Source: Prinsepia uniflora | Taxonomy: Eukaryota; Streptophyta; Magnoliopsida; Rosales; Rosaceae | Reading direction: 5' to 3' | Assembly: GCA_032719365.1 (NCBI GenBank) | Contig: CM064866.1 | Location: 73,357,028-73,421,027 of the forward strand | Length of the DNA: 64,000 nt | Part shown: piece by piece, positions 56,993-64,000 of the stretch | Position numbering within the stretch: position 1 is the first letter of the stretch | Layout: the number at the start of each line of letters is the position of its first letter | Notes under the pieces: model-generated | What the model was told of the DNA's origin: nothing | Databases searched by the model: none | Seen by the model: the letters and a program-made list of their open reading frames with translations, nothing else | Made by a program: the position numbers and the translations under genes

Positions 56993-57588
56993 GGTGATGG
57001 TAATGGTAAAATATGGTTTAATGAATAAAATGGCTTATTGGTTGGATATGTGTTATGTGGTAAAAGTGGATTATTGGTTATGAAATGGTATGTCGGGTCA
57101 GGGACCCTAAATGGTTTTGGATTTATGGATTGATGTTCAATTATGGTCGTGGGTGGTGACCCACATGGTTTTAATATGTATGGTGGTGGTATTCCACGGT
57201 TTTGGGCTGAGTTCCCACACTTGGTTTTTGGTTAACGGTTTTTGGGCTAAGGCCCTAATGGCTCGGTTGAGCAAACGTTTTGGTTACTGGTTTTGTGGCA
57301 TGCATATGTTTTTATTGGAGGGCATAAATGTCTTATAAATGTATTTGGTAAATTTATTGGTTTTTGTCCACTCACAGCTTTGGTTTTAATGCCCTTCAGG
57401 TTGATCACGGATGCGGTTGCAGCAGGGACTGGGACATTGTACACCTCCTCCATCGATCCTTGCGCACTCTGGATGCCCCGTTTGGGCAGTGGCTCTTGGT
57501 TATCCCTTGTCCGACACCCCTTGTTGGACGGGAGCAGGGCACATTCCACGGTAATCCCGGGGGGATTGGGATGGGTCCTGTCAGTGCT

Positions 57589-58269
57589 CCCCTGTAGCCT
57601 CTTCCCTTATGGTTCTTCTGGCCCGTTGGCCCACGTTGTGGGCGATCCTGACGTCGCCCCTCGCCCGAAGGCTGTCGTGTCTGGTGTGCCGCCAGACTGG
57701 CATCGACACGCACCGCAGCGTCGACCATATCTCTCAGAGAAACATGAGTAGCAGCAGTCACACTTGCCCGGATCTCCCCTCGGAGTCCAAGCTCAAACCT
57801 TTGGCATTTGTCCTCCTCCGTGCTCACGAATGATGCAGCGAACCGGGATAGTTTTCCAAAAGTCTGCTCGTAGTCCGCAACGGACATATCCCCCCTGCTC
57901 CAGCCGCAGAAACTCAGCCTCCCGTGCCGCGCGAAATGATCGCGGGTAGTACTGGTCCAGAAATCGGGAACGAAAAACTTCCCAAGTAGTGGTATGGACA
58001 GACCATCCAGACATTTCAAGACAGTGCCACCACTGGTAGGCTCCTCCTTCTAGTAAGAAGGCTGCCAAGGTCACCCGTTCGCCCGGAGGGCAGTGCATCA
58101 CCGTGAAGATCCTTTCCCATTTGGTGATCCAATCATGAGCATCTTCGGGATTTGATCCCTCATTGAATGGAGTGGCTCCCAAACGCTGAGCCCGCTCAAT
58201 GCTTGCGCATTCCATTTCCCTTTCCAGATCCTCGTCAGTTCGTGTATGAGGAATCCTCCTTGGAGGCAT
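57589..58269 (-). pseudogene. R gag, 5' part
   Basis: It starts MPPRRIPHTRTDED at 58269. Gag motifs include ECASIERAQRLGATPF, MHCPPGERVTLAAFLLEGG and FLDQYYPRSFRAAREAEFL. A run of six C near 57891-57896 (G on the minus strand) shifts the frame; reading resumes as DMSVADYEQTFGKLSRFAA up to the K junction. Gag would form the particle. Confidence 0.9.
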
Positions 58270-58367
58270 AACCAACTGTCAAGAGGCATAGATCAGTTAA
58301 CATTATCCTTAAACTCGAAAAGTAACTAGTACTAATCGCTAGTCTAGCATGCTGACCACAACCTAGT

Positions 58368-58379
58368 GCTCTGATACCA
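58368..58379 (-). other. Primer binding site of element R (tRNA-iMet)
   Basis: gctctgatacca on the + strand, three bases from the 5' LTR at 58383. Confidence 0.93.
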
Positions 58380-58382
58380 AGC

Positions 58383-61018
58383 TGACAGGACCCGCCCCGA
58401 TCCCACAGGGACCATAAGGGGACGTGCCCTGCTCCCGTTTGACACCCAAAATTCATACCAATTTTAACCTCAAAACATCAAATGCATAAGTAACCAATTT
58501 AAAGTTATACATCAAATCTGAATTAAACAGATGTCAGACAAGGGATGAAATCCAAAATTACAAGTTGCGAGCATGACTCTAAAATAAACCTGCGGGTAAA
58601 CCACCCAACAGGGGTTCAGGTACGCAGAAGTAGATCTATGCCTCAGCCTCACATTCCTCCTCTACCTCAGTAGCACGACCTGGAGGGGTTACCAAAACAA
58701 TAAGGGTGAATGGGCCGAAACTCAAGTTTATAAAATTGTTTAGTAAGTAAAAGATATAATTTACCCCTCAGTTTTCCAAACATGCATGCATCAGCATTTA
58801 AAACCATAAATCATATAATATGAACCATAAGGCATGTAATAAAATCATAAGATAAATTTTAGCTACTGCACTATACACTCCAATCCTGACATCCTCGATG
58901 TTTGACGTCCCTGACGTCCAATAAGGTCATAGTCTCAAGGCTACGCGTGCAACTCGGGTCTCAATTCCGAGTCCAATCCCCGAACCCTGTCCGGGTACGG
59001 CATCTCAAATGCCTAGCGTCCTAGACGCTCGACGTCCCTGACGTCAAATAAGCAATCCTGCTCCGGAGTCATTTTACGGTCCGGCTCCTCTGTAGAATGA
59101 CCCCTCGCAGGCAATGCGCTATGACCACTCCGGGGTACCACATCCGGAGGAGACAGTATCATAAGAATGGATCTATACAGTGCAGTACCAAATACATTTT
59201 ATTGATATCCACATGTAAAACATATATATATACATAGATAAAATCCAAACCGATCGTTAAGTTTCATCAGATGGGTTTCAAACCCAAATACCGTGAAACG
59301 TGCCATAACCATAATTTCAATATCATCAAAACCATTTCTTGATTCCAGCATGTGAACATATAAGTAAATCAGAAAACATTTAAGCATGCAAGGGTTTAAT
59401 GAAATCGGGCCCACTCACAGTACGATCCCGTAGTGAACCTGCGCGTACGAACTTGTACCGGGATTATCGTACAATTCCTGTCAGTCCAAATCACACGTAA
59501 GGGTCACTACAAGTCTTAAATATTTATCCAAAAAGTCCGAAACAAAAACCGGCCCAGGAAAACCGTCCACACATTTCCCGAGACAACCGGCCCTAGACTG
59601 ACCCTCCAACTATCTTAGATCAACATGGTTAATTCATCAAAAATGTTCAGAATGATGAGAGGAACAAAAGTCATGTTGATCGTGATCGGAGATAAGCACC
59701 AACGCGCCCTCACGCGCCGCCCAAAGTGGCTGCGCTTGAAAGTCACGCGCCTGACACTGTAGCTGCTACAGTGTCACCTTCTTCACCCGATAGCCCTGCT
59801 ATTCGAACCTTCAACCCGCGATATGAACCGGGAAATTAACCCTGAATTTCAACTCGATTTCAATCCAATTTGATCCTAACATGTTTATTATTCTTTGAAT
59901 TTAAGTTCTGTGACAATAATTTGCCTCGACAAGTCCATTAACTGGCCATTCGACCCGTGATCAACCAAACGGGTTGATCACCCCAACTCACTGGTTTCCA
60001 AACCAAAATCAAATTAACCTCCCAGTAAGCTTCCTAAGGCAAAAATGAACTGAAACAAATGATCAATTTACCAAGGAATTACCTAGAAGTGATCGTCCAA
60101 GTCTCTGCAACTCCACTGAAACAGGAACCTCAGTTCCAGTCCAAACAGTGGCTGGTTCTTCTTGAATTCGATATGGCTAAGTTCCAATCGCTCCCAGAAA
60201 GCTAAACCAGGACTTGGTTTGGCCCAACGAGCACCAGAAATCAAAAACCCGATTTCCCTCCAAATTTTCCCGAAGTGGTTTCTCTCTCGTTCCTCACCAA
60301 TTCTCAGTTCTCTCAATGGAAGAGTGATGCTCACACACGTTCTAATCAATTTTAAACAACCTAAGCCGTCCCAGAGGCTCGTGGAAGTCCAATCTGTCCA
60401 CTGAGATTGTTCCCCGAAAAGCTTCGATCCAGAATTAAAAATGGTGTCCACTGATGAAGAGTGACTCAGCCCACGTTGAGACAGTCCGAAATGCTTAGTT
60501 AATTCTCCCCTTTCCAGTTCATCACAGCCTAAAATTATTAAGATTGCACAGAAACACCGCACACGGTGGTGCAGCCGCTGTATGCCACGATTTGCTACAG
60601 TAACCAGGGCAAAATGACCAAAATGCCCATGGTTCAATAATTACCAAAACGCCCTTCACTTTCTAGACCCGTATCTCAACCATACGAAGTCCGATTTCGG
60701 CGTGCCGCCTGTCTACGGACTCAGGGCATCGAGACCTACCTAACGGTCCTTGAGTCATGTGAAAATTAGTTGCCAAACAAAAAGTTAACATTTTTGCCCC
60801 TAAAGTCCAAATTACGGTAATGCCCTTGAACTTCCGATAGTCATAACTTCTTCCCTGAGCGTCTTGACGTCCCAAGCTACGTCACGGTCATTGGTCAAAG
60901 TCCATTTGACTCTCAAATCAAAAAGTCAACAATTTGACCATACCATTCACAGGGGTAAAAACGTCAATTCATACATTAAATTACATTATTAAAATCCTCG
61001 AATTTCCGGGGTGTTACA
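58383..61018 (-). repeat. Element R, 5' LTR (2,636 bp)
   Basis: tgacaggacccgccccg ... gggtgttaca. It aligns throughout with the 3' LTR at 44774-47439, with scattered substitutions and small indels. One indel of about 30 bp near 60862 removes the 'gtgccgcctgtctatgg' motif kept in the 3' LTR near 47264. Confidence 0.9.
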
Positions 61019-61167
61019 CGTTATGTCTCGATCTACGTAATGGATTTCGGTCCAATTTCAAATAATATCCCGGGTCAAAAGTCAACATTTTTCCCTGACC
61101 AAAGGCCAAATGGTTTTTTCACAAAAAATTTCCGAATTTAAATTTAATTAAGTCTGGGGACGTTACA
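61019..61167 (-). repeat. LTR C, piece 6 (outer end)
   Basis: It continues from the R target copy: tgtctcgatctacg ... gtctggggacgttaca. It completes LTR C. Confidence 0.83.
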
Positions 61168-61258
61168 TAAAGTTTTCTTGTTTATTTAATATTTTAGCTA
61201 AAGATGTAAACATTTATATTTGTCTATTTTAATGAAGATTTCCTTTGACAAAAAAAAA
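61168..61258 (+). pseudogene. LINE 3' end with poly(A)
   Basis: AT-rich 3' UTR ending 'aatgaagatttcctttgac' and nine A (61250-61258), typical of plant L1 elements. It follows directly from 3536 once LTR C is removed. The right target copy aatgtattaaag overlaps the tail (61257-61268). Confidence 0.75.
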
Positions 61259-61268
61259 TGTATTAAAG

Positions 61269-61378
61269 TAGATTCATTAATGGTCGCGGTTTCGTTGAAA
61301 AATTTGGTATTCCATTGAAAGGCCATGGTTGGAGGCAAACTAGGAATATCCAATTGTTTTAATTAAAGGCTTGAATTG
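61269..61378. other. Unassigned spacer
   Basis: 110 bp without a recognisable element. It may be original locus DNA to the right of the LINE. Confidence 0.4.
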
Positions 61379-64000
61379 TGTAACGCCCCGGACGTTCAGG
61401 AATGTAATATTATAAAATATTGAATAAAATGACGATTTTACCCCTGTGATTTGTGTGGTCAATTTGTTGACTTTTTGATTGGGAGGTCGAACGGACGTTG
61501 AGCGATGACCGTGATGTAGTTCGGGACGTCACGAGTTCATAGACAGGTGGCACGTTCGATTCGGACGAACAGGGTGAAAGTTATGATGTCCGGAAGTCCA
61601 GGGGCATTATCGTAATTTGGACGTTATATGGGAAAAAGTTGACTTTTTGTTTGACAATTGATATCTATATGATTCAAAGACCGTTGGGTTCGTCTCGAGG
61701 TCCCGAGTACAACGACAGACGGCACGCGCGAAACAGACGTCGGATGACCGAGTTACGGGTCACGGAAGTTGGAGGGCATTTTGGTAAATATTGCATAGAA
61801 GGGCATTTTGGTCATTTCACGGCGGTTACTGTAGCACCACCGTGAAAAACAGAGTGCGGCCGTGGTTTTTTTTTTAGCGTGCATTTGTTTATGGCTAAGT
61901 GGACTGGTGAGTGGGTTTAGTTTATGGATTTTGAGGTTGTGGGAAGCAGCCATGCGTGTCTGGGCAGAGACTGAGTGCATGGGAGGAACGAGAAATGGCT
62001 GTGGTCTCTGTGTTTGCGGGAAACCGTTTTCAGAGGCCTCAGTTGGTCTCCCACGGGCTGTTGGCCACACCGATCGAATAACTGAGTATGGGAATGGAGT
62101 GAGGATTGAGTTAGGGTCATTTTGGTTCAATTTGGGAGCTAAGCTTGAGAGGAACTGTGAGAGAAACCGTGAGAAAACCGTTTCGGGTTTTTGGGGGGAA
62201 ATCGCAGAGTTCAATTTCTAAGGGTCGAGGGATCAATCTAAACACACTGTGAGTCTTCTGGGAGTGACAGAATCTCGGCCGTGCAAGAATTGAAGGGATT
62301 CGAGCACGGATTGCCCAAGAACCCAAGGTCCAGTTCGAAGGAAAAACCAGTTGGAGGGAAAAATTGAAGATCAAATTGAGGGGACATTCGAGCTAAACCA
62401 AGGGCCATTCTAGTCTTCTGGGAGCAAAAGGAAACCAACCACGTTGATTTTGAGGGACGACACTCACAAATTGGCCAAGAACGGAGCTCCCTGGTTCTGA
62501 GTATTCTCGAGCTTGAGGTCGACGACTTCCAGGTAACGGCGAGCCCAATTGATTGTACCAGTGTGTTCGTATAAGTTTCCTTAAGCTACTGGTGAAATTA
62601 ATTTGAGTATGGAGTCAGTTTGGGTGAGTTTCAGAGGTCGACTTGTTCGACTGTGTGAGCTTGAGTTGGGTCGATTTAGTATAAGTCGAGGTTAACCAAT
62701 GATGCAGACCTAAAATTAATGGGTTAGAGAAGATAATAGGATTGAAAACGGGAGGAATTGATTGAGAATTGAACTTGAACTGGTCGGGTTGAGTCGCGGG
62801 TGACAGACCCGTTTATCAGTCTATCCGGGTAAGAACGATGACACTATAGCTTGGCGCGTGGCCTTCACGTGCAGCCACTTTGGGCGGCGCGTGACGGCGC
62901 GTGCGATGTCATCTCCGATCACGGTCAACATGGAAATTGTTCCTTTCAGTCTAATTAACATTTTCCCTTTAGGATGCGAGTTGTTCGGGAGTCGTTCGAG
63001 ATAATTTCCGGAGCTCGGAAGTTTAGGTCCTTAAGGTTTATTTCGGCAAAAAATCCGGACAATTAGGGAAAAATCATACGAGCTATTTGAGGATGTTTGT
63101 AATCCTTCTTGTACGTTTTTACAGGCCCGGACACTTCCGAAGCTACGGAGGAACGCGCGGGACGCGATTGACGCGTCCTAAAACTGTGAGTGGACTTTTT
63201 GATTTCTAAATTGGGCATGCATGACTATTTTGCTTATTTATCTCATGGTTTTACATATGATTTTATGATGGTGATATGATATATCGGTTTTACGTGTTTT
63301 CACGTTTTTCGAGATATTTATCGTATTCACGCATTTCGAGGTTATGGTTTTCGCTTATGCATGCACGATGATTTTGATGAAGTACCTGGATATGAATATG
63401 CATGTTTTCGGATTTATGATGTTTGATCATATTGTGAAGTAAATTTCGGAAATTGCATGTGTTGGAATTTGCATGTGAATTCGGACATAAGTCCTATTAT
63501 GATGTGATATGTTTTCGGAATGATGTTGGAAAACGGTTTGTGATGAATCCTGGTTTATTGTGTTTAAAAATGGTTTTGGGTTTAAAGACCCGGTTAATGG
63601 TTGGATCTGGTTTTGGGTTTAAAGTCCCGGTATGTTGATGACGGGGGCGGGCCCGAGAGTTGGGTTAAAAGACCCGGATTGAGTTTAAAGACTCGTGAGT
63701 TTAAAGACTCGATTATTGTGATACCCCCGAGGCCTACTAATCATGTTTTGAGTTTAAAGACTCGTTGATATCCCGGGAAGGCCTAATATTGAGTTTAAAG
63801 ACTCGGATGGATCCAACGGCATAATTGTGGTTATTGATTCACGGTTTACTTGATTTGTGCAATTAATGTTTCAAAATGACGGTTTCTGAAATCTGGCATT
63901 ATTAAATGGTTTTACATGAGTTATGACGATCCTTTGTAACATTTTTCATGTGTTTCGGAAAAAGAGTTTTCAAAAGTCTAATATGCAAATTTTGAATATT
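61379..64000 (+). mobile_element. LTR 'G', start of an element running off the window
   Basis: It begins tgtaacgccccggacg and follows the LTR block order: two 'gacgtcacgagttcatagacagg'-like modules, GC-rich block at about 62852-62904, 'tgtgagtggac' near 63186. A TTTAAAGA array (63578-63807) matches those of H, I and D. The end and any coding region lie outside the window, so it may be a solo LTR or a full element. Frames inside (for example 61862-62221) look like chance. Confidence 0.82.
63578..63807 (+). repeat. TTTAAAGA hairpin array in LTR G
   Basis: Seven or so units, gggtttaaagaccc and gagtttaaagactc, some partly degenerate (gggttaaaagaccc, gggtttaaagtccc). Confidence 0.85.

Larger units (their letters stand above)
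54201..57583 (+). mobile_element. Solo LTR 'K' (3,383 bp) inside gag of R
   Basis: tgtaacgacccgtcccgaa ... gggatgggtcctgtca with an exact TSD gtgct (54196-54200 and 57584-57588). It is closely related to LTRs J and E in its ends. It contains the GC-rich block (about 55700-55750), a long hairpin array (56281-56671) and an inverted-repeat cluster (56854-56992). It also shows the two-module duplication of the 'cgtagacaggcggcacg' segment (about 54341-54470 and 54520-54640). It has no coding region. Confidence 0.92.
47474..58269 (-). pseudogene. gag-pol of element R, broken and split in three
   Basis: Exon-like pieces are 58269-57589 (gag), 54200-51932 (gag end, protease, reverse transcriptase, RNase H) and 48993-47474 (rest of RNase H region, integrase, chromodomain). 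They are separated by solo LTRs K and J and join in order once these are removed. It has a frameshift in a C run near 57890 in gag, a small duplication with frameshift near 53410-53490, and at least four in-frame stops in the last piece (two near 48890-48975, TAG near 47989, TAG near 47554 where relatives have Trp). It cannot make the full polyprotein. Confidence 0.9.
44774..61018 (-). mobile_element. Complete Tekay-like element 'R', with two solo LTRs inside
   Basis: On the + strand the order is 3' LTR (44774-47439), PPT, pol, gag, PBS (58368-58379), 5' LTR (58383-61018). Flanks are cgtga (44769-44773) and cgtta (61019-61023), a TSD with one mismatch. Subtracting solo LTRs J and K with their target copies leaves an internal region of about 4.6 kb, the size of the complex element's internal region. 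The two LTRs align end to end but differ more visibly than those of the complex, so R is older. The coding region is broken at many points. Confidence 0.9.
3537..61167 (-). mobile_element. Solo LTR 'C', outermost LTR of the nest, in six pieces
   Basis: Its pieces are 3537-4260, 20751-21394, 23297-23625, 26739-27175, 44198-44773 and 61024-61167, about 2.85 kb in total. This fits the 2.5-3.4 kb of most other LTRs here. It begins tgacaggacccgtccc and ends gacgttaca. Every join reads through when the inserted element and one target copy are removed. Flanking 5-mers are ttaag (3532-3536) and taaag (61168-61172), a TSD with one mismatch. No internal region or second LTR exists, so LTR-LTR recombination probably left a solo LTR inside the LINE. 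Confidence 0.85.

Noticed and set aside
60083..60637. 184-codon minus-strand frame in the R 5' LTR
   Set aside because: The matching region of the 3' LTR has only a 75-codon remnant (46614-46841), and there is no domain; a chance frame.

Overview
The window is plant nuclear repeat DNA, most likely from an angiosperm. The evidence is chromodomain-bearing Ty3/gypsy (chromovirus, Tekay/Del-like) retrotransposons with initiator-Met-tRNA primer binding sites, a Cassandra TRIM whose LTRs carry a 5S-rRNA-like segment, and a plant L1-type LINE with a C-terminal RNase-H-like domain. I cannot name the species. I found no host gene, tRNA, intact rRNA gene or CRISPR. Most reading frames are chance frames inside LTRs.

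The layout is one deep nest. The 3' end of a LINE (2449-3536) resumes at 61168-61258 with its poly(A) tail and target repeat. It was split by minus-strand solo LTR 'C' (3537-61167, six pieces). Inside C lie: minus solo LTR 'B' (4261-20745), itself split by plus solo LTR 'A' (4963-18527); plus solo LTRs 'D' (21395-23291) and 'E' (23626-26733); a young plus-strand complex LTR-int-LTR-int-LTR (27176-44192, exact period 7,205 bp); and a complete minus-strand element 'R' (44774-61018). LTR A is split by a Cassandra array (5459-13450) and by solo LTR 'I' (13975-17025). The Cassandra array contains a circularly permuted Tekay-like fragment 'P' (5888-12970), whose LTR holds solo LTR 'H' (8341-11199). 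Element R has two solo LTRs in its coding region, 'J' (48994-51926) and 'K' (54201-57583). Nearly every level is supported by 5-bp target-site duplications (TSDs), and the interrupted sequence reads through cleanly when the insert is removed.

The left edge (1-2207) holds a truncated minus LTR 'F' and an orphan short LTR with a different primer-binding motif. The right edge (61379-64000) is an open-ended plus LTR 'G'. AT-rich unassigned DNA lies at 2208-2437 and 61269-61378 and may be the original locus.

Functionally, one gag-pol frame (37087-41550, 1,487 codons) is uninterrupted, but it has lost a Cys of the integrase zinc finger. Its twin (29882-34345) has two stops and a changed catalytic Asp. 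All other coding regions are broken. The LTRs share unexplained structure: arrays of short hairpins whose two arms change together, a 26-32 bp palindrome kept in six LTR lineages with paired changes, and clusters of TGACGTCA sites. The nine solo LTRs and the tandem complex show that LTR-LTR recombination has dominated this locus.
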